Assembly: GCA_038229415.1 (NCBI GenBank)
Contig: JBBROM010000005.1
Location: forward strand, 124,001-188,000
Origin: JANXUR01 sp038229415
Lineage (GTDB): Bacteria > Acidobacteriota > Terriglobia > Terriglobales > Acidobacteriaceae
Direction: 5' to 3'
Length of the DNA: 64,000 nt
Shown here: in pieces, positions 16,929-25,477 of the stretch
Position numbering within the stretch: position 1 is the first letter of the stretch
How the letters are laid out: each line of letters begins with the position of its first letter
The notes under the pieces: generated by a model
The model's input: only the letters and a program-made list of their open reading frames with translations
What the model was told of the DNA's origin: nothing
Databases searched by the model: none
Program-made: the position numbers and the translations under genes

Positions 16929-17959
16929 AGCCGCTGGGACGATGGGCGGTGCCGCTGGCGCGAATCTACGGTGCGGTGGTGGCGCGCAAGAATGCGCAGT
17001 TTGATTCGGGAGTGCGCGCGGTGTGCGCGGTGCGCGAATTGCGTGGGCCAGTGGTGAGTGTGGGAAATATTTCCGCGGGCGGAAGCGGGAAGACTCCGTT
17101 CGTGATGATGCTGGCGGAACTGCTGCATGAGCGCGGCATTGCGGTGGATGTGCTTTCGCGCGGCTATCGGCGGAAGACGCGGGGAGTGCTGGAAGTGAGG
17201 CCGGAGGGTGATGCGGCGGAGTTTGGCGACGAGCCGTTGTTGATGGCGCGGCGATTGGATTCGTTGGGAATTCCTGTGATTGTGGGCGAAGATCGCCATG
17301 CGGCTGGAATGTTTGCCGAGGCGAAATTCGGCGCGCGGCTGCATCTGCTGGATGATGGGTTCCAGCATCGGCAATTGGGGCGAGAGTTTGACATTGTGCT
17401 GGTGTCGGATGCGGATGCGCGGGATTGCTTGCTTCCGGCGGGGCATTTGCGTGAACCGCTGAGTTCGCTGGCGCGGGCGAACGCCGTAGTGCTGGAGGAA
17501 AGCGCTGACGGTTCTGCGATTCATGTAGCGTTACGACCGGGCACGCAAGTCTGGCGTACGCGACGAACACTTTCGCTGCATCCGGTGGTGGGGAGTGCTG
17601 CGCGTCCAGTTCGTCCGCTGGCGTTTTGCGGGGTGGGGAAGCCTGCTACTTTTTTTGTGCAACTGCGGAGCATGGGCATGAAGCCTGCGGCGGAGCGCGA
17701 GTTTGGGGATCATCACGCGTACTTCGCCGCTGATGTTGCGGGATTGTTGCAGCTGGCGAGGAAAACTTCCGCCGATGGATTCGTCACCACAGAAAAAGAT
17801 TTGATCAACCTGGGTGCGCTCGCTGAGCGGCTGAATCCGCTGTGGGTGGCGCGATTGCAGGTTGAGTTGGACGATGCCGACGATTGCATTGTGCAGTTGC
17901 TTCGCGTGTTGGCAGAGCGCGGAAAGCCCGCGCCGCTACTGGATGAACGACTGGGCTGA
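16925..17959 (+). CDS. lpxK: tetraacyldisaccharide 4'-kinase
   Basis: Phosphorylates the 4' position of the lipid A disaccharide at the inner membrane. 344 aa. The P-loop is in GNISAGGSGKTPF (about 41-53). LSRGYRR, the FGDEPLL stretch and LLDDGFQHRQL are diagnostic for LpxK; the Asp-Asp-Gly segment includes the catalytic region. It is coupled to waaA by a 4-nt overlap. The next gene, rfaE1, follows after an 87-nt gap. Confidence 0.95.
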   Translation: MKPLGRWAVPLARIYGAVVARKNAQFDSGVRAVCAVRELRGPVVSVGNISAGGSGKTPFVMMLAELLHERGIAVDVLSRGYRRKTRGVLEVRPEGDAAEFGDEPLLMARRLDSLGIPVIVGEDRHAAGMFAEAKFGARLHLLDDGFQHRQLGREFDIVLVSDADARDCLLPAGHLREPLSSLARANAVVLEESADGSAIHVALRPGTQVWRTRRTLSLHPVVGSAARPVRPLAFCGVGKPATFFVQLRSMGMKPAAEREFGDHHAYFAADVAGLLQLARKTSADGFVTTEKDLINLGALAERLNPLWVARLQVELDDADDCIVQLLRVLAERGKPAPLLDERLG

Positions 17960-18046
17960 AGTCGAATCTGCTCAAGCGGTTGTGAGACAATTACAGCTTG
18001 ACAGTACTACGAAAATAGCGCGCTAACGCTGCGTTACTCATACTTT

Positions 18047-19078
18047 ATGACACGTCATACGCGAGACACCGAACGGCTGCGCAAGATCGTCGAAACCTTC
18101 CCCAAGCTCACCATCACGGTGCTGGGCGATTTGGTGGCTGACGAGTTCGTGAACGCCGAAATTCAGCGGGTTTCGCGCGAAGCGCCGGTGCTGATTCTGC
18201 GGCATCGCGAGCGCGTGGTGGTGCCGGGCGGCGGCGCGAATGCCGTTTATAATCTGGCCGATTTGGGCGTGAATGTTTTGCCGGTGGGCGTGATTGGCGA
18301 CGATGAATCCGGCCGGATGCTGCTGAAACAGTTCAAGAAGAAGCGGATCGCGGTGAGTGGCATTGTGCGCGACAAGGCGTTCTGCACGGTCACGAAAACG
18401 CGCATCATGGCCTATCACGCGCATTCGCCGCGTCAGCAGGTAGTGCGGGTGGATCGCGAGCCGGACCATGCACCGCAAGCGAGTGTGACCCGCGCGCTGA
18501 TTCTGGACGCACGTGAGTATGCCAAGGCGTCGGATGCGATTTTACTTTCGGATTATGGTTATGGCTCGGTGACGCCGGAGATTTTTGCGGAAGTGCGCGC
18601 GAAGTTACAAGATGATTTGCCGGTGACGCTCGATTCGCGGCATCGTATGTTGCAGTACGCGGGCGTGACGGCGGCAGCGCCGAACGAGTCGGAAGTGGAA
18701 GAGGCGCTGGGCGTGACCATCGGCCAGGATTGGGATCGTCTCACGGCGTGTGGCGCGGAAGTGATGAAGCGCATGAAATTGGATTCGCTGGTGGTGACGC
18801 GGGGCCGCGATGGCATGGTGGCGTTTGCGAAGAAGCGCAAGCCGCTGGATATCCCAATCTTTGGTACCGATGAAGTGGCCGATGTGACGGGCGCGGGTGA
18901 CACCGTGATTGCGACGTACACGGCGGCGCTGGCGGCAAGTGCGTCGCCGGAAGATGCGGCGCTGTTGGCAAATTATGCTGGCGGCATTGTGGTGATGAAA
19001 CGCGGCACCGCTACGGTAACCCGGGAAGAACTGCTGCGGGCGATCGAGTCAGGTTCGCCGGTGGCGCGTCCGCACTAA
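18047..19078 (+). CDS. rfaE1: D-glycero-beta-D-manno-heptose-7-phosphate kinase
   Basis: PfkB/ribokinase-fold kinase equivalent to the N-terminal half of HldE; it makes heptose-1,7-bisphosphate for the LPS inner core. 343 aa. Substrate-side motif VPGGGANAVYNLADLG and the ATP/catalytic motif DVTGAGDTVIATYTAAL are both present, as is ILLSDYGYG. The kinase and adenylyltransferase are separate genes here rather than one fused protein; rfaE2 follows after 31 nt. Confidence 0.93.
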   Translation: MTRHTRDTERLRKIVETFPKLTITVLGDLVADEFVNAEIQRVSREAPVLILRHRERVVVPGGGANAVYNLADLGVNVLPVGVIGDDESGRMLLKQFKKKRIAVSGIVRDKAFCTVTKTRIMAYHAHSPRQQVVRVDREPDHAPQASVTRALILDAREYAKASDAILLSDYGYGSVTPEIFAEVRAKLQDDLPVTLDSRHRMLQYAGVTAAAPNESEVEEALGVTIGQDWDRLTACGAEVMKRMKLDSLVVTRGRDGMVAFAKKRKPLDIPIFGTDEVADVTGAGDTVIATYTAALAASASPEDAALLANYAGGIVVMKRGTATVTREELLRAIESGSPVARPH

Positions 19079-19109
19079 ACTTCTGCAAGTCAAGCGAGAC
19101 AATCCCGCC

Positions 19110-19586
19110 ATGGCCGATCCCCAACACAAGGTGCTTGATCGCAAAGAGTTGCAAGCGCAGGTGGCCGAGTGGCGCAGCGCGGGTGCGCCGATTGTGCTGG
19201 CCAATGGCTGTTTCGACATTCTGCATGTGGGTCATGTGCGCTATCTGCTGGCCGCGAAACAGCTCGGCGGAAAGTTGATTGTGGCGGTGAATGCCGATGA
19301 TTCCGTTCGCACATTGAAAGGTGCGGGGCGTCCTGTGATGCCCGATGCCGAACGGGCGGAGATTTTAGCGGCACTGGAAGCTGTGGATGCGGTGGTGATT
19401 TTCCCTGAGCTCGATGTGCGCGCATTGATTCGTGAGGTGCAGCCGGACTTTCAGGCTAAGGGCACCGACTACACGGCGGAGAGTGTACCCGAGGCTGCGA
19501 CGGTGCAGGAGTTCGGCGGGCGTGTGGTGATTGTGGGCGATCCTAAGGATCATTCAGTGACAGCGATTCTGCAGGCGCGCAAGTAA
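19110..19586 (+). CDS. rfaE2: D-glycero-beta-D-manno-heptose 1-phosphate adenylyltransferase
   Basis: Cytidylyltransferase-fold enzyme equivalent to the C-terminal half of HldE; it makes ADP-D,D-heptose. 158 aa. The nucleotide motif ANGCFDILHVGHVRYL (HxGH) is intact, as are RPVMPDAERAEILAAL and the C-terminal DPKDHSVTAIL. Its TAATG junction shares bases with the start of the heptosyltransferase gene, indicating coupled translation. No gmhA or gmhB is in the window. Confidence 0.94.
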   Translation: MADPQHKVLDRKELQAQVAEWRSAGAPIVLANGCFDILHVGHVRYLLAAKQLGGKLIVAVNADDSVRTLKGAGRPVMPDAERAEILAALEAVDAVVIFPELDVRALIREVQPDFQAKGTDYTAESVPEAATVQEFGGRVVIVGDPKDHSVTAILQARK

Positions 19587-20668
19587 TGCGCATTCTGATT
19601 GTACGCACCAGCGCCATGGGCGACGTAGTGCATACGCTGCCCGCCGTGGCGATTCTGCGCGATGCGTTTCCGCAGGCCCAGATTGGGTGGGTGATTGAAG
19701 AGCGCTGGCGGGAGTTATTGTGCGCGAGTGGAGAGCCGCTGGCGGGGCCGCGGAGTGCAGCGCGACCGCTGGTGGATGCAGTTCATCTGGTGAATCTGAA
19801 AGCGTGGCGGCGGAAGTTGTTGCATCCCGCCACGTGGAGCGCATTCCGGGCGAGTGTGCGAGCGTTGCGCGAATCGCGATACGATGTCGCAGTGGATCTG
19901 CAGGGGGCGTTGCGATCGGCGACGCTGGCGCGGCTGAGTGGCGCGACAAGAATTTACGGATTCGCGGAACCGCGCGAACGTCCAGCGCAGAAGTTTTATA
20001 CGAATCGCATTGCGTTACAAGGCGCGCATGTGGCGGAGCAGAATTGCGCGGTGGCGCTTGCGGTGGTGCGAGATTTCGGAGCGGTCAGTGAGAATTCAGC
20101 TGGCGGGGCGATGAAGTTCCGTTTGCCTGTGGATGCGCAAGATGAGGCGTGGGCCACACGCACTCTTGCGGAGAAGCCTTGGCTGTTACCGGAGGGTGGG
20201 CGATTCGCCGTCATAACGCCGGGTGCGGGGTGGGGTGCGAAACAGTGGCCCGCGGAGAGGTATGGCGAGCTGGCGCAGCGCTTGGCGGAGCTTGGCATTC
20301 GCTGCCTCGTGAATTTCGGGCCTGGGGAAGAGGCGCTTGCCGAGCAAGTGGAGCGAGCCAGTGATGGGGCGGCGCGGCGCTGTTTGTATTCGTTGGACAA
20401 GCTGATGGCGATTACGCGCCGGGCGGCGTTGTTTGTTGGCGGAGACACAGGGCCACTGCATCTGGCGGCTGCTTTGGGTACCCCGGTTGTGGCGTTGTTT
20501 GGGCCGACTGATCCTGCGCGGAATGGGCCGCTGGGTTCACGGTCGGTGGTATTGCGGAGTCCGTTGAGTGTGACTTCGCATAAGCGCCGCGCAGAAGCAG
20601 ACCCTGGGCTGCTAAGCATTTCGGTGGACGAGGTATTCTGGGCTGCGCAGAGCTTGTTGCAGGGTTGA
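19586..20668 (+). CDS. waaC: GT9-family LPS heptosyltransferase (WaaC-like)
   Basis: Transfers heptose from the ADP-heptose made by the two preceding genes onto Kdo-lipid A. 360 aa. N-terminal MRILIVRTSAMGDVVHTLPAVAIL is the GT9 opening with the acceptor-side loop. The donor-site motif GDTGPLHLAAALGTPVVALFGPTDP is near residue 295. WaaC (first heptose) fits best because the gene closes the heptose-activation run and because of the AMGDVVHTLP start, but WaaF or WaaQ cannot be excluded. The start overlaps the rfaE2 stop by one base. Confidence 0.88.
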   Translation: MRILIVRTSAMGDVVHTLPAVAILRDAFPQAQIGWVIEERWRELLCASGEPLAGPRSAARPLVDAVHLVNLKAWRRKLLHPATWSAFRASVRALRESRYDVAVDLQGALRSATLARLSGATRIYGFAEPRERPAQKFYTNRIALQGAHVAEQNCAVALAVVRDFGAVSENSAGGAMKFRLPVDAQDEAWATRTLAEKPWLLPEGGRFAVITPGAGWGAKQWPAERYGELAQRLAELGIRCLVNFGPGEEALAEQVERASDGAARRCLYSLDKLMAITRRAALFVGGDTGPLHLAAALGTPVVALFGPTDPARNGPLGSRSVVLRSPLSVTSHKRRAEADPGLLSISVDEVFWAAQSLLQG

Positions 20669-20675
20669 AGACCGA

Positions 20676-20713
20676 CCCCACCCTGTCCGCAAAGTGCGCG
20701 GACAAGGATGGGG
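20676..20713. repeat. palindromic intergenic repeat
   Basis: Hairpin with arms CCCCACCCTGTCCGC (20676-20690) and GCGGACAAGGATGGGG (20698-20713) in the 85-nt gap after the heptosyltransferase. There is no T-run, so it is more likely a REP-like element than a terminator. Confidence 0.5.
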
Positions 20714-20753
20714 CACCGGCTTGGAGTTTGTCGCAGCATCGGTATCTGTATCT

Positions 20754-21314
20754 ATGGCGAGTTGGACCAAAATCGCGCGGCGGATTCGGGTGCCCCTTGG
20801 GTTTGCACTGGCTGTGCTCTACGGGTGGCTGGCGCGGCCTACGTGGGGTTCGATTGCACTCGGCTTGATCGCCGTTTTCTGCGGATTGGCGATTCGCGGC
20901 TATGCGAGCGGATATGTTCGTAAGAATGAAGACCTGGCCACTCGCGGACCCTATGCCTACACGCGGAATCCGCTTTATCTGGGCTCGATTATTTTGGCGA
21001 TGGGGTTTGCCGTCGCGGCGCAGAGTTGGTGGATCGGCGCTGTGATGCTGGTGCTTTTTCTGGCGATCTACTTGCCGGTGATTCGCGGAGAGGAGGCGTA
21101 CTTGCAGTCGCGGTTTCCGGAGTTCGCGGACTATACGCGGCGGGTGCCGCGCCTGCTGCCTCGGCTCACGCCCGCACGGGACGACTCGGCGGACGATACG
21201 GGGCAAGGTGGTTTTTCGTGGCCGCTTTACGTACAGCATCGCGAGTACAATGCTAGTTTGGGTGCAGCGGCGATGCTGCTGCTGCTGGTGCTGCGCCTTT
21301 TGTGGTTTCGGTAA
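20754..21314 (+). CDS. isoprenylcysteine carboxyl methyltransferase (ICMT/PEMT)-family membrane protein
   Basis: An integral-membrane methyltransferase-like protein of 186 aa. ATG 20754 (MASWTKIARR) is preferred because upstream in-frame codons fall in the palindromic repeat. The family motif GPYAYTRNPLYLGSIILAMGFA is followed by the LPVIRGEEAYLQSRFPEFADYTRRVPRLLP stretch, which carries the conserved Glu and Tyr/Arg of the SAM site. Four or five transmembrane helices are visible, with one more at the C-terminus. Bacterial members act on varied or unknown lipids; the actual substrate is open. Confidence 0.8.
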   Translation: MASWTKIARRIRVPLGFALAVLYGWLARPTWGSIALGLIAVFCGLAIRGYASGYVRKNEDLATRGPYAYTRNPLYLGSIILAMGFAVAAQSWWIGAVMLVLFLAIYLPVIRGEEAYLQSRFPEFADYTRRVPRLLPRLTPARDDSADDTGQGGFSWPLYVQHREYNASLGAAAMLLLLVLRLLWFR

Positions 21315-21368
21315 CCGACATCTGTTGTGGGTTGGGAGCCAGCCAAGATTTCCCGAGAACGAGAGCTG

Positions 21369-22205
21369 ATGCCACCCTTCCCCGGACGCACGAGCATATG
21401 GTTGCTGGGCTGTGTGTTGACTGTGCTGCCCGCGATGTGGGCGCAGGCAACTCCCAAGCCCGTCACGCCGCCTCCGGCGGAGCGGTTCTCTGTCTCTGGG
21501 CCTCATATTCAGCCGCCTCCAGCTGGCTACAAATTTCCCAACGGACAAACGCTTAGCTACGTCGCTGACTGGCATCTGTTCACGGCTGGTACGGCCGTCT
21601 TGAAGATGGAGCCGGAAGGCCCGCTGCAAAAGGTGACGGTCAATGCGGAGTCCACGGGGGTGGTGAATCTGTTGTTCGGCGTACACGATCATTTTCAGGC
21701 TATCTTTGATCCCAAAACTTTTTGCTCGTTGAGCGTGTTCAAGCATTCAGAAGAGGGGCTGCATACGCGGGAGACGCAGATCCATTTTGAATATGCTCGG
21801 GGCAAGAGTGTGCTGGAAGAAAAAAATCTGCGCACCGGCGAGCAAAAGCGGGTGGAAGGCGACATCGGCTCCTGCAACACGGATGTGGTGACGGGGGTTT
21901 TTTATCTGGGCACGCTGCCGTTGCTGGAGGGTTACACCTATTCGTTTCCTGTTGCGGATGGAGGCAAGTCCAACGTAGCGGTAGCGCATGTGGAAGGCAA
22001 GGAGCGGGTTAAGACTCCGGCGGGGAGCTTTAATACCATTCGAGTGGTAACGGAAGCCAGCGAGGAGCCGTTGAAGAGCAAGGGCCGACTGTGGATCTGG
22101 TACACCGACGACGCAGCGCACACGCCCGTACAAATGCGCGCCCGGTTATTCTGGGGCACGCTGCAACTGCAACTCCAGTCCATCGAAAACCCTGCGAAGA
22201 AGTAA
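21369..22205 (+). CDS. exported DUF3108 protein
   Basis: A 278-aa exported protein. ATG 21369 gives a signal peptide (hydrophobic core ending MWAQA); an upstream GTG at 21327 would bury it. The body matches DUF3108: GQTLSYVADWHLFTAGTAVLKME, the FDPKTFCSLSVFKHSEEG stretch, VFYLGTLPL and GRLWIWYTDDAAHTPVQMRARLFWGTLQLQL. The fold is a predicted closed beta-structure facing the periplasm. Function is unknown, but the family often lies near envelope genes, as here. It is followed by the DUF2007 gene after 91 nt. Confidence 0.82.
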   Translation: MPPFPGRTSIWLLGCVLTVLPAMWAQATPKPVTPPPAERFSVSGPHIQPPPAGYKFPNGQTLSYVADWHLFTAGTAVLKMEPEGPLQKVTVNAESTGVVNLLFGVHDHFQAIFDPKTFCSLSVFKHSEEGLHTRETQIHFEYARGKSVLEEKNLRTGEQKRVEGDIGSCNTDVVTGVFYLGTLPLLEGYTYSFPVADGGKSNVAVAHVEGKERVKTPAGSFNTIRVVTEASEEPLKSKGRLWIWYTDDAAHTPVQMRARLFWGTLQLQLQSIENPAKK

Positions 22206-22296
22206 GCTGGCTTCCTGCAAAGAGTTCCTTTCAGCACACAGGCCTCTCACCGAATAGGCATACAATCCAAGTTGCTGCGATCACGAAGGGAATCCG

Positions 22297-22572
22297 ATGA
22301 CAGACAACAACGCCATTCAGGAACTGGAACTTGTAACTGTACTGGAAACCAACAGCATCACCGAAGCGCTATTGGCGAAGAGTCTTTTGGAGGCCGAGGG
22401 GATTGAGGTGGACTATGTCTCCTATGGCGTGGCAGAGTTGACCGCAACCATTATGGGCGCGAAGCTCATGGTGTCGTCGGAACAGGCGGTTCGTGCTCGC
22501 GAGATTCTGGCTTCGCGGCAACCGCTCGCGGATGATGCGGACGTGGGCACAGCGCTACCAGAAGAGAGCTAA
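22297..22572 (+). CDS. DUF2007 protein
   Basis: A 91-aa cytoplasmic protein with the DUF2007 pattern: ELVTVLETNSITEALLAKSLLEAEGIEVDYVSYG, then GAKLMVSSEQAVRAREIL. The fold is a ferredoxin-like PII-type sensor domain by family knowledge. The role is unknown; members have been annotated as putative signal transducers. It lies just before the convergent comEC gene (9 nt between stops). Confidence 0.8.
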   Translation: MTDNNAIQELELVTVLETNSITEALLAKSLLEAEGIEVDYVSYGVAELTATIMGAKLMVSSEQAVRAREILASRQPLADDADVGTALPEES

Positions 22573-22581
22573 GCTTCAGGC

Positions 22582-25419
22582 TTAACGCTCGCCGGAGCTT
22601 TGCACCGATAGGCTCCTGTCCTCCAGCAGAAAGCGCACCCCACCGTGTAAATCGGTGCGCCAGGTGCGCACATGAGCGGCCTGCAACCTCTCCAAAACTT
22701 CCTGCCGAGGATGTCCGTAGCTGTTGTGCAATCCTACTGAGATTACGGCCAGCTTAGGCTTCACTGCCGCCAACAGTTCCGGTGTGGTGGAGGTCTTGCT
22801 GCCATGATGCGCCACCTTGAGCAAGATGGATTCCGCGTCAGGCCGTGCGATGCGATATTCTTCTGCGCGTTCAGCGTCGCCGGGCAGCAGGACTGAGGCA
22901 TCGCGATAGGATGCGCGCAGTACCAGTGATTCGTCATTGGTGGGGCCATCTTCTGCCAGCGCTGGGCCCAGCACGTTTACGTGGGCGCCGCCGAAGTCGA
23001 AAGCGTCACCGGCCTTGAGTCGGCGAATTGCCACACCGCTTTTATTCGCTTGCTGTTCCAGCTCGCGCAGCAGCGGAGTGTCCACCGAAGCGCCCAACCA
23101 CAACTCGCGCGGATGAAAGTTATGCAGCACTGCGCGCATTCCGCCGACGTGATCTTCGTGACCGTGGCTCACTGCGATGGCATCGAGGTGCGTGATGCCG
23201 CGCGACCACAGGTAAGGCGAAACCACGTCCTCGCCCATATCGAAGCTGGATTGGCCGGGTGAGCCGCCGGCGTCGAGCAGCAAAGACTTCCCCTCCGGCG
23301 AGATGACCAGAAGTGAGTCGCCTTGGCCAACATCAATGGCAGTGAATTCGAGTGCGCCGGGTTGCCAGTTGCGATGCGGCGGCACGATGGCAATCCACAT
23401 TCCCGCGAAGGCAAGTGGCAGCAATCCGAGCGAACGAATGGAAAGCCTGCGGGCGCGTGCGAGCATCAGTGCGGCCACAAAGGCGCAGGCGGCGGCGAGT
23501 GCGAGCTTTGCATCTGGCGTAGCCACGCGCAGGTCGGCGACCTGCAGCGTGCCGAGCGAGTGAACTGTTCCCGTGATGCCCGCGAGGCTCCACGAGGTGA
23601 GCAGCGCGGGCAATTTGGCGGCGGGCAGCCAAATAAAGCCGAGAGCAACGGCGGCGCAAGCAGCGGGCATTAAGACCTCCGTAAGTGGGACGACGAGTGC
23701 GTTGGCGGGCATTCCGACGACGGTGGCGCGATGGAAATACCAGGCCATGGGCAAAGCGAGCGCGGCTTGCATCATGGCAGAGATGAAGAGAACATCGGCG
23801 AGCCCCAGCCCGAGGCTGATGAGCGAGGTGAGGCTGAAGTGGACGCAACGTGAACGGTAAGCGGCGGGAATCAGTTTGGGCAAAGCACGCTGCAGGCGGT
23901 CAGCGAGCAAGCGCAAGTCGAGGCGGAACTGCACGATGCGCGGCGGCAATGCAGAGTCGTAACCAACGGCAGTGAGTTGGCGAATGCCCGCACGGTACGG
24001 CGCGGTTGTACGTTCGAGAATTGGTAGGCCGATGCCTGCGATGGCGAGCACGGCGAGAAACGTAAGCTGAAAGCCGGGGTCGAAGAGTGTGGTCGGGTCA
24101 ACGATGAGCAGTCCGAGGGCAGCTGTGCCAAGTGCATTGAGCTGGGACGAGTCGCGAAACAGCAGGCGGGTGGCGAGATAGATGGCGAGCATGAACGTGG
24201 CACGCCAGATGGAGGCTCCGGCGGCGGTGAGGTAGGCGAAGCTTACGGCGAGAATCAGGGTGAGGATGCTGGCCAGAAGGTTGCTGGCGCGAATGCGTCG
24301 CAGCAGCGCGAACACCACGAAGCTGAGGATGCCCACGTTCATTCCGGAGACCACCAGCACGTGGAAGGTGCCGGAGCGCTGAAAGTCCACGCGTTCGTCG
24401 CGGTCGAGAAAGGCGTCTTCGCCTATGACCATGGCGTCGAGCAGTCCGGCCTGCTGGGGCGGCCACAGTTCGTGCACCTTGACGATGATGGCGCGATGCA
24501 CCTGCTGGCGGATGCGCTCGATGCGATCGGCGAGGGAGTGTGCGCCCGGGGTCGGTGGAAGGATAGTGACTGCATCTTGCGACACCGTGGCGGTGAGCGT
24601 GATGCCGCGCGCGGCGAGCCAGGCGCGATAATCGAACGATCCCGGATTGCGATAGTTGTGCGGCTCGCGCACTTTGCCCCAAAAATGCAGCCGGTCGCCA
24701 TAGTGGTAAAGAGCCATCGGCGTGCCCGCTTCCACCTCGCGCTTAGGCTCGCTAATGCTGGCGCGCACTCCGGCGACGAGCGGTTGCGCCGCACCGTTCT
24801 GGCCGAGCGATTCGGTTTGCAGCTCGATCACCTGGCGCATTCCGCCGAACGAACTGGGACGCGCGTAGCCTTCGCGGACGACGCGCGCGGTGACTTCCAC
24901 ATCGTCACCGAGGAACGGCGAGGTGTCGGGCGTGGGGTCGCGGTCGAGTCCGCGCAACTGCATGGCGAGTGCACCGAGTATGAGGAAACACGATAGCGCG
25001 AGAGCGGCGGAGGCCGCATCGCGCCACGGGCGGCGAACAATCGTAGAACGCGCAAAAAGTTTGGCGATGAGCCGCTCGGCGGTACGCTTGCGCATGGCGG
25101 GCGCGGCGGATGGTGCCTGACCAAAGGTGGTGGCGCGCATGGCTGGAGTGAGTGTTGTGGCCTTGCCCGACGCCTGTGGCTGGAGTGACTCTGCGGGAGC
25201 TGTGCGGCGAGAGTTACGGAGAAAGATGACAGCAGCCGCGCAGAAGATAGCGAATGCTGCGAACCACTCGGTTGCCGGATGCCACGCCGCTTGCCCGAGG
25301 AGGATGCCGAGCGAATAGGCGACTGCGGCCAGCAGCATGGGCGCAGGGGCTGGCGGTGTAAATACGGGGTCTTGCGGGGAAGCTCCGCGAGCGGCTCGTT
25401 TGTGGTGGAGCGATGCCAT
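22582..25419 (-). CDS. comEC: ComEC/Rec2 DNA-uptake channel protein
   Basis: Inner-membrane channel for single-stranded DNA during natural transformation. 945 aa. After two N-terminal helices comes an OB-like extracellular domain (about 160-270), then the competence domain with GLLDAMVIGEDAFLDRDERVDFQRSGTFHVLVVSGMNVGIL and many helices, and a C-terminal metallo-beta-lactamase domain with SHGHEDHVGG (HxHxDH), which by family knowledge may degrade the non-entering strand. Segments 30-75 and 100-125 are low-complexity. Other com or type IV pilus genes are not in the window, so competence is inferred. Confidence 0.92.
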   Translation of the reverse strand: MASLHHKRAARGASPQDPVFTPPAPAPMLLAAVAYSLGILLGQAAWHPATEWFAAFAIFCAAAVIFLRNSRRTAPAESLQPQASGKATTLTPAMRATTFGQAPSAAPAMRKRTAERLIAKLFARSTIVRRPWRDAASAALALSCFLILGALAMQLRGLDRDPTPDTSPFLGDDVEVTARVVREGYARPSSFGGMRQVIELQTESLGQNGAAQPLVAGVRASISEPKREVEAGTPMALYHYGDRLHFWGKVREPHNYRNPGSFDYRAWLAARGITLTATVSQDAVTILPPTPGAHSLADRIERIRQQVHRAIIVKVHELWPPQQAGLLDAMVIGEDAFLDRDERVDFQRSGTFHVLVVSGMNVGILSFVVFALLRRIRASNLLASILTLILAVSFAYLTAAGASIWRATFMLAIYLATRLLFRDSSQLNALGTAALGLLIVDPTTLFDPGFQLTFLAVLAIAGIGLPILERTTAPYRAGIRQLTAVGYDSALPPRIVQFRLDLRLLADRLQRALPKLIPAAYRSRCVHFSLTSLISLGLGLADVLFISAMMQAALALPMAWYFHRATVVGMPANALVVPLTEVLMPAACAAVALGFIWLPAAKLPALLTSWSLAGITGTVHSLGTLQVADLRVATPDAKLALAAACAFVAALMLARARRLSIRSLGLLPLAFAGMWIAIVPPHRNWQPGALEFTAIDVGQGDSLLVISPEGKSLLLDAGGSPGQSSFDMGEDVVSPYLWSRGITHLDAIAVSHGHEDHVGGMRAVLHNFHPRELWLGASVDTPLLRELEQQANKSGVAIRRLKAGDAFDFGGAHVNVLGPALAEDGPTNDESLVLRASYRDASVLLPGDAERAEEYRIARPDAESILLKVAHHGSKTSTTPELLAAVKPKLAVISVGLHNSYGHPRQEVLERLQAAHVRTWRTDLHGGVRFLLEDRSLSVQSSGER

Positions 25420-25477
25420 TTCCGCCTTCGGGTTCGCAGTGCCGGAGCGTGTCCGGCGCGCGAGGGCGGCTCCCGGC

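Noticed and set aside
15893..17524. long open frame antisense to waaA/lpxK
   Set aside because: Arg/Ser/Pro-rich translation with no motif, fully covered by two well-recognised genes on the other strand.
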